Shown piece after piece: positions 10,253 to 24,676 of a stretch of 64,000 nucleotides of DNA (positions within the stretch are counted from its first letter, which is position 1; each line of letters opens with the position of its first letter). The notes under the pieces are model-generated. The model was not told the origin of the DNA. It saw nothing but the letters and a program-made list of their open reading frames with translations, and made no database searches. This DNA comes from Herbaspirillum hiltneri N3 (GTDB taxonomy: Bacteria; Pseudomonadota; Gammaproteobacteria; Burkholderiales; Burkholderiaceae_D), in assembly GCF_001267925.1 (NCBI RefSeq), contig NZ_CP011409.1, forward strand, positions 4,774,001-4,838,000. The letters run 5' to 3'. A program made the translations under genes and the position numbers.

Positions 10253-10909
10253 TTAGGCTCCCTTCTTGGCTTTAACTTTGACTGCCGGCGACACGACCAC
10301 TTGGCCGTTCTTCGCGCCTGGCACGGCACCCTTGACCAGCAGCAACTGACGCTCAGCGTCGATGCGTGCGATCTCGAGGTTTTGCACTGTGCAGGTAACG
10401 TCACCCAGGTGACCGGTCATGCGCTTACCAGGGAAAACACGACCTGGATCCTGCGCCATACCGATGGAGCCGGGAACATTGTGCGAACGGGAGTTACCGT
10501 GGGATGCGCGACCGGATGCGAAGTTGTGGCGCTTGATCGTACCAGCGTAGCCCTTACCGATGGACACGCCTTGCACGTCCACTTTCTGGCCAGCTTCGAA
10601 CAAGCTTGCAGCGACGACGTCGCCAGCTTTCAACTCGGCAGCCTTGGCTGCGTCAATGCGGAATTCTTTCAGGACGGTACCAGCTTCGACGCCGGCTTTG
10701 GCGTAGTGACCGGCAGCAGCTTTAGTCACACGCGAGGCGCGACGCTGACCGTATGCGACCTGAACAGCGGAATAACCATCCACTTCAGGCGTTTTGATTT
10801 GGGTCACGCGGTTGTTCGACACATCCAACACGGTCACAGGAATAGAATCCCCGTCTTCCGTGAAGATACGCATCATACCAACCTTGCGACCAACAAGGCC
10901 TAGGCTCAT
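10253..10909 (-). CDS. rplC: 50S ribosomal protein L3
   Basis: 218 codons from [16 protein letters not shown]. The open frame continues 32 codons upstream without L3 similarity, so the start at 10909 is used. L3 is one of two assembly-initiating proteins of the 50S subunit. The signature [33 protein letters not shown], which carries the glutamine methylated by PrmB in E. coli, is present. It begins the S10 block after a 205-bp spacer. Confidence 0.97.
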   Translation of the reverse strand: MSLGLVGRKVGMMRIFTEDGDSIPVTVLDVSNNRVTQIKTPEVDGYSAVQVAYGQRRASRVTKAAAGHYAKAGVEAGTVLKEFRIDAAKAAELKAGDVVAASLFEAGQKVDVQGVSIGKGYAGTIKRHNFASGRASHGNSRSHNVPGSIGMAQDPGRVFPGKRMTGHLGDVTCTVQNLEIARIDAERQLLLVKGAVPGAKNGQVVVSPAVKVKAKKGA

Positions 10910-11114
10910 TGTTTTTCTCCATTCCCGCCTGCGATTGGGCGGGGCTGATGTTTGTACTACTAAAATATGCGAAGTCGCTGAGACAAAAAGTCTGCGCGAC
11001 TCCACCGAAGCCGATCAGTATAACCGGGTAAATTTTTATTTGCAATACCCGACAGTGTCGTGGTATGTCAAAGTCTTATCCGGTCATACTTTTTACAACA
11101 CCTGCCGCAAAAGC
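10910..11114 (-). other. rpsJ-rplC spacer
   Basis: A 205-bp gap without a convincing gene. The only structure noticed is a short hairpin, CCCGCC (10924-10929) with GGCGGG (10938-10943), close to the rplC ribosome-binding region. It might affect rplC translation, but this is weak. Confidence 0.35.
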
Positions 11115-11432
11115 TTATTGCAGCTTGATTTCTACATCAACGCCAGCCGGCAGATCCAGCTTCATCAGTGCATCGACAGTCTTGTCGGTCGGATCAACGA
11201 TGTCCATCAGGCGTTGGTGCGTGCGGATTTCGAATTGATCGCGCGAAGTCTTGTTGACGTGCGGCGAACGCAGAACGTCGAAACGCTGAATGCGTGTCGG
11301 CAGCGGAACAGGACCCTTGACGACGGCGCCGGTGCGCTTTGCCGTGTCGACGATTTCCTGTGCGGATTGGTCGATCAGACGGTAGTCGAATGCCTTCAGG
11401 CGGATACGGATTTTTTGGCTAGGAACTGACAT
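11115..11432 (-). CDS. rpsJ: 30S ribosomal protein S10 (NusE)
   Basis: 105 codons beginning [22 protein letters not shown]10 is a 30S head protein and, as NusE, pairs with NusB in transcription antitermination. The [20 protein letters not shown] signature is intact. Only 64 bp separate it from tuf, so S10-operon transcription probably continues from str rather than starting at a separate leader. Confidence 0.98.
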   Translation of the reverse strand: MSVPSQKIRIRLKAFDYRLIDQSAQEIVDTAKRTGAVVKGPVPLPTRIQRFDVLRSPHVNKTSRDQFEIRTHQRLMDIVDPTDKTVDALMKLDLPAGVDVEIKLQ

Positions 11433-11496
11433 GGTTTTCCTTTAAAGAACGAACCGCGGATGACAGCCATCCGCGGCAATGATAAATAACTGCTTA

Positions 11497-12693
11497 TTAC
11501 GCGTCAGGCAGGATCTTGGCAACCACACCAGCGCCGACGGTACGGCCGCCTTCGCGGATCGCGAAGCGCAGACCTTCTTCCATCGCGATCGGGTTGATCA
11601 GCATCACGGTGATCGACACGTTGTCGCCCGGCATGACCATTTCCTTATCCTTCGGCAACTCGATCGAACCAGTCACGTCCGTGGTACGGAAGTAGAACTG
11701 TGGACGATAGTTGTTGAAGAACGGCGTATGGCGGCCGCCTTCGTCTTTCGACAGCACATAGATCTCGCCGGTGAAGTGCTTGTGCGGCTTGATCGAACCT
11801 GGCTTGGCCAACACTTGGCCGCGCTCCACGTCTTCACGCTTGGTGCCGCGCAGCAGCACGCCGACGTTGTCGCCTGCCTGACCTTGGTCCAGCAGCTTGC
11901 GGAACATTTCGACGCCGGTGCAAACCGTGTCTTGCGTGTCGCGGATACCGACGATTTGCAGTGCTTCGCCGACCTTGACGATACCGCGCTCAACGCGACC
12001 GGTCACCACAGTGCCGCGGCCGGAGATCGAGAACACATCTTCCACTGGCAGCAGGAAAGCGCCGTCAACAGCACGTTCCGGTGTCGGGATGTAAGTGTCC
12101 AGCGCTTCTGCCAGTGCCATGATCGCTTGCTCGCCCAGCGGGCCAGTGTCGCCTTCGAGGGCCAGCTTGGCCGAACCCTTGATGATTGGCAGGTCGTCGC
12201 CTGGGAATTCGTACTTGGTCAGCAGCTCGCGCACTTCCATTTCGACCAGTTCCAGCAGTTCTTCATCATCCACCATGTCGGCCTTGTTCAGGAACACGAT
12301 GATGTAAGGAACGCCGACCTGACGCGACAGCAGGATGTGTTCGCGGGTTTGTGGCATCGGGCCGTCTGCTGCGGAGCAAACCAGGATCGCGCCGTCCATC
12401 TGCGCGGCGCCGGTGATCATGTTCTTCACATAATCGGCGTGGCCTGGGCAGTCAACGTGGGCGTAGTGACGGTTTGCTGTTTCGTATTCAACGTGCGCTG
12501 TGTTGATCGTGATGCCGCGCGCTTTTTCTTCCGGCGCTGCGTCAATTTGATCGTAGGCCTTCGCTTCGCCGCCGAATTTCTTCGACAACACGGTCGCGAT
12601 TGCGGCTGTCAGTGTGGTCTTGCCGTGGTCAACGTGACCAATCGTGCCAACGTTCACGTGCGGCTTGGTCCGCTCGAATTTGCCTTTTGCCAT
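11497..12693 (-). CDS. tufA: Elongation factor Tu, copy 1 (str operon)
   Basis: 398 codons. GTP-binding motifs: G1 GHVDHGKT at residues 19-26, G3 DCPGHADY, G4 NKAD. Domains II and III follow and the length is normal. EF-Tu delivers aminoacyl-tRNA to the ribosome. It lies between fusA and rpsJ. The translated sequence is identical to the second copy at 32877-34073, and the DNA also appears identical from four bases past the stop to the ATG. Confidence 0.99.
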   Translation of the reverse strand: MAKGKFERTKPHVNVGTIGHVDHGKTTLTAAIATVLSKKFGGEAKAYDQIDAAPEEKARGITINTAHVEYETANRHYAHVDCPGHADYVKNMITGAAQMDGAILVCSAADGPMPQTREHILLSRQVGVPYIIVFLNKADMVDDEELLELVEMEVRELLTKYEFPGDDLPIIKGSAKLALEGDTGPLGEQAIMALAEALDTYIPTPERAVDGAFLLPVEDVFSISGRGTVVTGRVERGIVKVGEALQIVGIRDTQDTVCTGVEMFRKLLDQGQAGDNVGVLLRGTKREDVERGQVLAKPGSIKPHKHFTGEIYVLSKDEGGRHTPFFNNYRPQFYFRTTDVTGSIELPKDKEMVMPGDNVSITVMLINPIAMEEGLRFAIREGGRTVGAGVVAKILPDA

Positions 12694-12776
12694 TTTGCAT
12701 TTCCTTCAAAAAGAACGATTTTCTCAACAATTAAAAGCTCATCCCCTGCCAACGCAAGGAATGAGCAAAACTTAAA

Positions 12777-14882
<2,106 letters not shown>

Positions 14883-15008
14883 GATTTATTCCTAAGTCTT
14901 TAATGCGCGAAACCGAGCGCCATTTTTGTAAAATAGTCGCTCGGCTCGAACAAATTTAGATACAAGCGAAGTCTTTCCAAAAAAGCCGGAAAGCCCCGCG
15001 CAGTCTTG

Positions 15009-15479
15009 TTAGAAGCGGAAGTGCGAGAACGCCTTGTTCGCTTCAGCCATACGGTGAACTTCGTCACGCTTCTTCATCGCACCGCCACGGCCTTCAGCCG
15101 CTTCGATCAACTCGCCACCCAGACGTTGCGGCATGGACTTTTCGCTACGCTTGTTTGCGGCTTCGCGCAACCAACGCATCGACAACGCCATACGACGGAC
15201 TGGACGCACTTCCACCGGAACCTGGTAGTTGGCGCCGCCGACGCGGCGGGACTTCACTTCGACCAGCGGCTTGCAGTTGTTCAGCGCAGCGGAGAACACT
15301 TCCAGCGGGTCTTTACCGGTTTTGGTTTGGATATGGTCGAACGCACCGTAGATGATGTTTTCAGCGACCGACTTCTTGCCGGACAGCATCAACACGTTGA
15401 CGAACTTAGCAACTTCAACATTGCCGAACTTTGGATCAGGCAGGATATCCCGCTTGGGTACTTCACGACGACGTGGCAT
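15009..15479 (-). CDS. rpsG: 30S ribosomal protein S7
   Basis: 156 codons starting [21 protein letters not shown]7 nucleates assembly of the 16S 3' domain and, in E. coli, represses the str operon. The terminal [15 protein letters not shown] is typical. Lies 147 bp downstream of rpsL and 126 bp upstream of fusA. Confidence 0.98.
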   Translation of the reverse strand: MPRRREVPKRDILPDPKFGNVEVAKFVNVLMLSGKKSVAENIIYGAFDHIQTKTGKDPLEVFSAALNNCKPLVEVKSRRVGGANYQVPVEVRPVRRMALSMRWLREAANKRSEKSMPQRLGGELIEAAEGRGGAMKKRDEVHRMAEANKAFSHFRF

Positions 15480-15626
15480 TTCAATTCCTTTCAGTCTTCA
15501 GTTGAGCGCGCAGATAAACTCTTGCCGCACTCGCGGACGGCCATCATAGCCACCCACTTACTCGGCCCGTTACGGACCGACACATTTCACCAGGCTTGCG
15601 CCCGACAAAAAACAAATTACTCGATG

Positions 15627-16010
15627 TTACTTTTTAGCTGCCTTGGCGCGCTTGGCACCGTACTTCGAGCGAGCTTGCTTACGATCCTTGACGCCTTGGG
15701 TATCCAGAGCACCGCGAACCATGTGGTAACGCACACCCGGCAAATCCTTCACACGGCCGCCGCGCAACAGCACGACGCTATGTTCTTGCAGGTTGTGGCC
15801 TTCACCACCGATGTACGAAATCACTTCGAAGCCGTTGGTCAAACGCACTTTTGCAACCTTACGCAAAGCGGAGTTTGGCTTTTTAGGAGTCGTTGTGTAA
15901 ACACGGGTACATACGCCGCGTTTTTGCGGGCTGTTTTCCAGCGCCGGCGATTTGCTTTTCACGGTCGCGGAGACACGTGGGTTGCGAATCAATTGATTGA
16001 TGGTTGGCAT
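15627..16010 (-). CDS. rpsL: 30S ribosomal protein S12
   Basis: 127 codons beginning [17 protein letters not shown]12 sits at the decoding centre. The [11 protein letters not shown] loop (Lys43, Lys44 counting Met) and Lys88 in GGRVKDLPG are unchanged from the streptomycin-sensitive form; the aspartate methylthiolated by RimO (Asp89) is present. First gene of the str block; its promoter must lie in the spacer to the heme locus. Confidence 0.98.
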   Translation of the reverse strand: MPTINQLIRNPRVSATVKSKSPALENSPQKRGVCTRVYTTTPKKPNSALRKVAKVRLTNGFEVISYIGGEGHNLQEHSVVLLRGGRVKDLPGVRYHMVRGALDTQGVKDRKQARSKYGAKRAKAAKK

Positions 16011-16222
16011 CGTTTTATATCCAACAAAATTTACGACGTTAATAACATTAATTCCAGAAACGGTTGCCCGGAATTAAACAAGAAACTTGCACGGAAGAAA
16101 CCTGTGCACACCGATTTTAGAGAAAACGAGAGAAGCGCCGAAGAAAGCCGGAAGCAGACCAAAGAACGCTTAAGCTCAGGAGAGCCCAAATTCGAGAACT
16201 CGCGAGTATATGCCTGAAACGC
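16011..16222 (-). promoter_or_regulatory. rpsL upstream region with candidate promoter
   Basis: This spacer must hold the start of str/S10/spc transcription, because a terminator for the heme locus precedes it. The best sigma-70-like pair on the minus strand is TTCGGC (16137-16142), a 17-base spacer, and TAAAAT (16114-16119). The -35 box is poor, so the assignment is tentative. No gene is seen here. Confidence 0.4.
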
Positions 16223-16257
16223 AAAAGGGTCAAGGGCAGCTCCCTGCGCCCTGACCC
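16223..16257 (-). terminator. Intrinsic terminator of the heme locus
   Basis: On the minus strand GGGTCAGGGC (16248-16257) pairs with GCCCTTGACCC (16227-16237), leaving one bulged base, followed by TTTT. It lies about 55 bases downstream of the HemS-like gene and separates it from rpsL. Confidence 0.65.
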
Positions 16258-16311
16258 CCGTGACTGTTTTACGACGTTTTTGCCACTTTTTTAATCAAGC
16301 GGTGCCAAACC

Positions 16312-17445
16312 TCACGAAGCCTTTGCCAGACTGGCAACAATCTGGCGCCAGGCCGTCGTCTCTTCCTTGTTGCGATCGCGGCGCGAGAAGAAGTTGACAA
16401 CCTGCTCACCCTTGGCGTCATAGAACTCCACCGAAGTGATCACGCCGTCCTTGGCCGGACGCTTGACCACCCAGCCGCGATCGATGCCGGCCTGGCGCAG
16501 ATGCAGGTTGAAGTCCGGATCCAGCACGTTGTACCACTCATCGGTCTGCTTCACTTTCTTGATCGTGCCGCTGAAGATCTGCGTCATGCCCGGGTTGCTC
16601 ACGAACACCATGATCGGCTGTCCTTGCCTGGCGGCGCTGTCGAGCAGGGTCTGCACCGACTGCGCACTGATGCGGTAGGCGGCGTCCTTGCCGATCAGGT
16701 CCAGCGCCTGTTCACGCGTGATGCCTAGGTCCTTGAGCAGACGCGGGAATTCATGCACGTCGCTGAGCTCGCTCCAGGTGTCGCGTAATTCCTTGAGGTC
16801 GACTTCGCCGTTCGGCTTTTTGACGACCTTGACCGGCGCCTTGTCGACGCTCAGGTGGGCCACTTGCTCGGCCGCCTTGAAATCGGCGACCAGCTTGTCA
16901 AACGCCGCCACGCCGGCTTCGTTGTCGAGATACACCTTGTTGACCGCGTTGCCATGCACGTCGAAAAATTGCAGGCTGCGGCTGATCTTGCCTTCGCGGC
17001 CGGGCTGCACCACGGCGAACGCCGAACGCCATTGGTCGGTGCCGAAGCGCAGGTCGATCGGACCGCCGGCGAATCCGGTACCCGGAATCACGCGGCCGTC
17101 TTGGTTGAGCTTTGCCTGGGTGACCGTACCGACACGTTCCAGTACGGCGCTGTCGTTGCGCGTGATGGCCTTGATCTGACCGAGCTCATGCAAGCGGTCG
17201 TACACCGCCTTGTAGGAAGCGCTGCCGTCGCGCAGGCGGGTCGCGCCCTTGCCGACGTTGGTCGCCACCAGTTCGGCTTCCGAGACGTTGAGCTTCTGCG
17301 CGGCATCGCGCGGCTGCAGCCTGGGCTGCTCCACGCGCAACGCCGACCAGCGTTCGGCCAGGTTGTTGTCAGGCGTGGTCGAACACGCTGCGATGCTGAT
17401 GACGCCTGCAGCCAACAGCAACGCGCCCAGTTTGGTGTATTTCAT
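16312..17445 (-). CDS. HemS/ChuS-family heme-handling protein with lipoprotein signal
   Basis: 377 codons. From residue 29 to the end it reads as a full HemS/ChuS/HmuS protein with the two internally similar halves of this family (LAERWSALRVEQP onward; a second half from about 220 with PIMVFVSNPGMTQIFSG and WYNVLDPDFNLHL). His231 in SDVHEF is the probable axial heme ligand by family comparison. HemS proteins are normally cytoplasmic and bind or degrade heme. Here the first 20 residues form a lipoprotein signal (MKYTK, hydrophobic core, SIAAC, Cys21, then Ser). GAGG six bases before the ATG supports this start. It follows the receptor gene by 42 bp, so they are one operon. A periplasmic, lipid-anchored location is inferred from the signal only. 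Confidence 0.85.
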   Translation of the reverse strand: MKYTKLGALLLAAGVISIAACSTTPDNNLAERWSALRVEQPRLQPRDAAQKLNVSEAELVATNVGKGATRLRDGSASYKAVYDRLHELGQIKAITRNDSAVLERVGTVTQAKLNQDGRVIPGTGFAGGPIDLRFGTDQWRSAFAVVQPGREGKISRSLQFFDVHGNAVNKVYLDNEAGVAAFDKLVADFKAAEQVAHLSVDKAPVKVVKKPNGEVDLKELRDTWSELSDVHEFPRLLKDLGITREQALDLIGKDAAYRISAQSVQTLLDSAARQGQPIMVFVSNPGMTQIFSGTIKKVKQTDEWYNVLDPDFNLHLRQAGIDRGWVVKRPAKDGVITSVEFYDAKGEQVVNFFSRRDRNKEETTAWRQIVASLAKAS

Positions 17446-17487
17446 TGAAGGCCTCTTTTCGGTTAAGTGGTTTCGGTTGACGGATGA

Positions 17488-19740
17488 TCAGTATTCGAAC
17501 TTCATGCTGACGTTGAAGCTGCGACCCGGCTCGGTGTACGCGTCCTTGTTGGTGGCGCTGTCGGCCAGCGACAGGCCGCGTATATCGGTCCAGTTCCAGT
17601 ACTTGCGATCGAACAGGTTGCGAATGCCGGCGTAGAGCACGGCGTTCTTGCTGAAGCGATAGCCTGAGCTCAGGTCCATGACGAAGAACGACGGCGAGAC
17701 GAAGTTGGTCGGCGTCGCGATGTCTTCCTTCTTCTTGGACGCGTTGTAGATCACATCGCTTTGCACGAACCAGACCTGCGTCGGCTCGTAGCGCACGCCG
17801 GCAACCACCGACAGCGGCGCCACCGATTCCAGTCCGGTTTTCTTGCCGGTCCGGTCGGTTGTCGTGCCCTTGGTATAGGCGAAACCGGTCTTCAGCGACA
17901 GGCCGCGTTCCATGCGCCAGTCGAGACGCCCTTCGAAGCCGTGGATTGATGCCTTGGCCGCGTTCACGTACTGGAAGATGGTCGGGTTGAGCACGGTGCC
18001 GGCGCCGGCGACGGACACCGAGTCGATGAAGTTGCGATACTCGCCGGCATAAGCGGCCGTGCTGTAGCTGAACAGGCCGGCCGATGTCGGCAGCTTGCCG
18101 CGGAAGCCGATCTCATAGGAATTGCTGGTCTCCGGCTTGAGATTCGGGTTGGCGATTTGCGAGTACCCTTGCGACGCATTGTTGAAGTAGGAATTGACCT
18201 CGTGCGGCGACGGCGAACGGAAGCCGCGTGCGTACTGGATGTAGGGTGCAAACGCCGGTGCGACTTCGTAGATGAAAGCGAGGCGCGGCGAGAATGCGCT
18301 GTCCTTGCTGGTCGACGCCGGCTGGCGGTTTGCGATGGCTTGCGCATCGTACTTGGCGCTGGCCTCCGGCTTGATCTTGTAGGAATCGTAACGCAGGCCC
18401 GGCACGATACTCAGCGCGCCGATGCGCATGTCGTCCTGCAGATAGGCGCCGAATACGCTGTACTCGGTTTTCGGGAAGTACTCGCAGTATTGCGTGCCGG
18501 TGCAGGTGGTCCAGCCGGTGCCCGACGCCGCCATCTGCAACTTCGCCACGCTGAGGTCGACGCCGTAGGTCAGCTTGTGCTTGATGATACCGGTGTTGAA
18601 GCCGCTTTCGGCCAGCACGCCGCCGCCGAAAATGTCGTCCTGATAGCTGATGTCACGGAAACGCGGACGGGTCGGCGCAGCGCCGTTTTCAAAGGAGTAC
18701 TGGCTGGTCTTCGAATCGCGGTAGTAGAGATTGGCGCGCAGCTTCTGGAACACCGGATTGTCCGTGTCGTCATGCTCGTATTGCAGCTGCAGCTTGTTGC
18801 TCTTGACGTCGCTGGCGCTTTGATAGCCCGTGATCGTCGGCGCCGCCACGGCGGAGAGGCTGTCGCCGCGCAACTTGTTTTCCACCGTTTCGAAACTCAG
18901 CTTGAAGACGTTGCGTGGATCGATCTTGAACACCAGCTTGCCCAGCGCCGAGCGATTGTTGTAGGTCAGCGGATCGGCTTTGGTGCGCGCCGCGCCGGTG
19001 CCGCCGACGCTGCCATTGGTTTCGGTCTCGTTGCCATGGCGCGCATTCAGCACCAGCATGCCTTGCACGTGATCATTGCCGAAGGCCATGGTGCCGGTCG
19101 CACCATAGCTGCTGTCGCTGGAATCGTAGGAAGGACGCAGCGCAAAGTAGCTGCTCTTGCCAAATACGTTCAGCAGATCTTGCGGATCCTTGGTGACGAA
19201 GTTGACCACGCCTGTCAGGCCGTCACTTCCGTACATCGATGACGCCGGACCGCGCAGGATTTCGATGCGCTGGTACAGATCGGTGTCGGTGTAGGCGCCA
19301 CGGCCGGCGCTCAACGTGCCCTGGCTGAACGCGCGCGGCAAGGCCACGCCGTCTTCCAGCAACATGACGCGATTGCCTTCCAAGCCGCGAATGTTGATGC
19401 CTTCGTTGCCGCCGCGCCCCATGGTGGCTGACGCGCCGGTCACGCCGCCGACGCGATAGACCGAGCGGCGCACTTCCACACCTGGCTCATAGCGCAGGGC
19501 ATCCTTGATGTCCTTGGCGTTTTGCTGTTCGAGTTCTTCGGCGGTGATCACCGAGACGGTGGCGGCAACCCGGTTCAGGTCGCTGTCGACGCCGCGCGTG
19601 GCGGTGACGGTGATTTCATCGAGCGGGCGATTCAGCGCCGCCAGTTGCTGCGTAGTTTGCTGCGCAGTCGCAGGTGTCATTGCCCATTGTTGCAGCACGA
19701 CGGCCGTCGCAAGGACGAGTTTTTTCTTGCATAGCTTCAT
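17488..19740 (-). CDS. TonB-dependent outer-membrane heme receptor
   Basis: 750 codons from MKLCKKKLVLATA; an ATG three codons earlier (19749) is possible but sits directly on the AGGGG, which suits the later start. A signal peptide (about 1-28, ending ATAQ) is followed by a plug domain (DEITVTATRG, then IEILRGPASSMYGSDGLTGVVNF) and a 22-strand-type barrel ending in an aromatic residue. Heme-receptor hallmarks are a FRxP motif (residues 507-510, FRSP), His513, and NPNL (531-534) in one extracellular-loop stretch. It is transcribed from a Fur-box promoter and followed by a HemS-like gene. No heme ABC transporter or tonB/exbBD is in the window. Confidence 0.9.
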   Translation of the reverse strand: MKLCKKKLVLATAVVLQQWAMTPATAQQTTQQLAALNRPLDEITVTATRGVDSDLNRVAATVSVITAEELEQQNAKDIKDALRYEPGVEVRRSVYRVGGVTGASATMGRGGNEGINIRGLEGNRVMLLEDGVALPRAFSQGTLSAGRGAYTDTDLYQRIEILRGPASSMYGSDGLTGVVNFVTKDPQDLLNVFGKSSYFALRPSYDSSDSSYGATGTMAFGNDHVQGMLVLNARHGNETETNGSVGGTGAARTKADPLTYNNRSALGKLVFKIDPRNVFKLSFETVENKLRGDSLSAVAAPTITGYQSASDVKSNKLQLQYEHDDTDNPVFQKLRANLYYRDSKTSQYSFENGAAPTRPRFRDISYQDDIFGGGVLAESGFNTGIIKHKLTYGVDLSVAKLQMAASGTGWTTCTGTQYCEYFPKTEYSVFGAYLQDDMRIGALSIVPGLRYDSYKIKPEASAKYDAQAIANRQPASTSKDSAFSPRLAFIYEVAPAFAPYIQYARGFRSPSPHEVNSYFNNASQGYSQIANPNLKPETSNSYEIGFRGKLPTSAGLFSYSTAAYAGEYRNFIDSVSVAGAGTVLNPTIFQYVNAAKASIHGFEGRLDWRMERGLSLKTGFAYTKGTTTDRTGKKTGLESVAPLSVVAGVRYEPTQVWFVQSDVIYNASKKKEDIATPTNFVSPSFFVMDLSSGYRFSKNAVLYAGIRNLFDRKYWNWTDIRGLSLADSATNKDAYTEPGRSFNVSMKFEY

Positions 19741-19940
19741 GGTAACCATTCCCCTGAGTGAGTTCGGTTACTGGCATGCTGCTAGCTGGCTACCTGGATG
19801 TGAATACGAGAGTTTTGCCTGCCTCGCGGCTGCGCTGCGACATGCTGGTCGCGCGGAGTCATTTTGTTTTATTGCGCGGCGTCTGTTCCGATGAAACCGG
19901 ATGGCGTTGTCGCCGAGCGTTCCCGAGGCTGATTATTTTT
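19741..19940 (-). other. Leader of the heme operon
   Basis: About 200 transcribed bases between the Fur-box promoter and the receptor. A hemP-like small gene, common in front of heme receptors, was looked for and not found. The only small frame is a 26-codon ATG frame at 19862-19782 (MTPRDQHVAAQ start) without a ribosome-binding site; I do not treat it as a gene. Confidence 0.4.
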
Positions 19941-19976
19941 AATAAGAATAATTCTTATTCAGGAATTGTAGGACAA
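19941..19976 (-). promoter_or_regulatory. Fur-regulated promoter of the heme locus
   Basis: A perfect 9-1-9 palindrome, AATAAGAAT-A-ATTCTTATT (19941-19959), matches the layout of a Fur box. On the minus strand it overlaps the -10 of a sigma-70-like pair: TTGTCC (19971-19976), 17 bases, AATTAT (19948-19953). Iron-loaded Fur would block the promoter. It lies about 200 bases before the receptor start. Confidence 0.85.
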
Positions 19977-20064
19977 AACTTCAATCCGCTCAAGATGATT
20001 CGTCAACATTTACGTTTCACTATCCGGCGGCGACACGAAGCCTGCTGCAATGCGTCCGCCCATG

Positions 20065-20097
20065 AAAAAACGGCGCCGGAATTTCTTCCGACGCCGT
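20065..20097 (-). terminator. Strong intrinsic terminator after rpoC
   Basis: On the minus strand ACGGCGTCGGAA (20086-20097) pairs over 12 positions, with one G-T pair, with TTCCGGCGCCGT (20070-20081), loop of four, followed by six T. It ends the rpoBC unit before the heme promoter. Confidence 0.92.
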
Positions 20098-20105
20098 TCT
20101 TCCTT

Positions 20106-20139
20106 GCAGTACATCGGCCCCTCAAGGCAGATGTACTGC
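20106..20139 (-). repeat. Inverted repeat just after rpoC stop
   Basis: GCAGTACATC (20106-20115) and GATGTACTGC (20130-20139) form a perfect 10-bp stem with a 14-base loop, immediately downstream of the rpoC stop and upstream of the terminator. It could protect the 3' end of the mRNA; no function is shown. Confidence 0.6.
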
Positions 20140-20149
20140 GATTACATCA

Positions 20150-24388
<4,239 letters not shown>

Positions 24389-24676
24389 GTATCACTCCAG
24401 GTTGGCGTGAGAACGCTAGGTAATGCTATGTATATCGAGACGGCCGCACCACAATCTGCGCACACCCTGTTCGCACCTGCGGGAGAGCCGTGGCTTGCGC
24501 CGGGTTCCGCATGTACCGGGACAGACTTGGTCGTCCTTGACTGCTTACAATTGCTTGTAGCTGCTTGCTGAACTGCTTTGTTGCTTTACTTTACTGCGTC
24601 GCCGCCGTTCCTGCCGGCGGCAGGATCAGACGATAAAACAGGGCAAGACGGCCGCGCCGCCTTGCCCCCGGGAACA
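24389..24676 (-). other. rpoB-rpoC spacer with two hairpins
   Basis: No gene is seen in this 288-bp gap. Two stems lie close to the rpoB stop: GCCGCCG/CGGCGGC (24601-24607 with 24615-24621, seven-base loop) and GGGCAAG/CTTGCCC (24641-24647 with 24661-24667), the latter followed on the minus strand by TGTTTTATC. The second resembles a weak terminator and could set the rpoB:rpoC ratio or act in mRNA processing; this is inference. Confidence 0.5.

Noticed and set aside
10910..11005. 32-codon extension of rplC
   Set aside because: No L3 similarity; the internal ATG matches the family start.
19782..19862. 26-codon frame in the heme-operon leader, considered as hemP or a leader peptide
   Set aside because: It lacks the HemP pattern (LRxTRxGKLILTK) and a ribosome-binding site.
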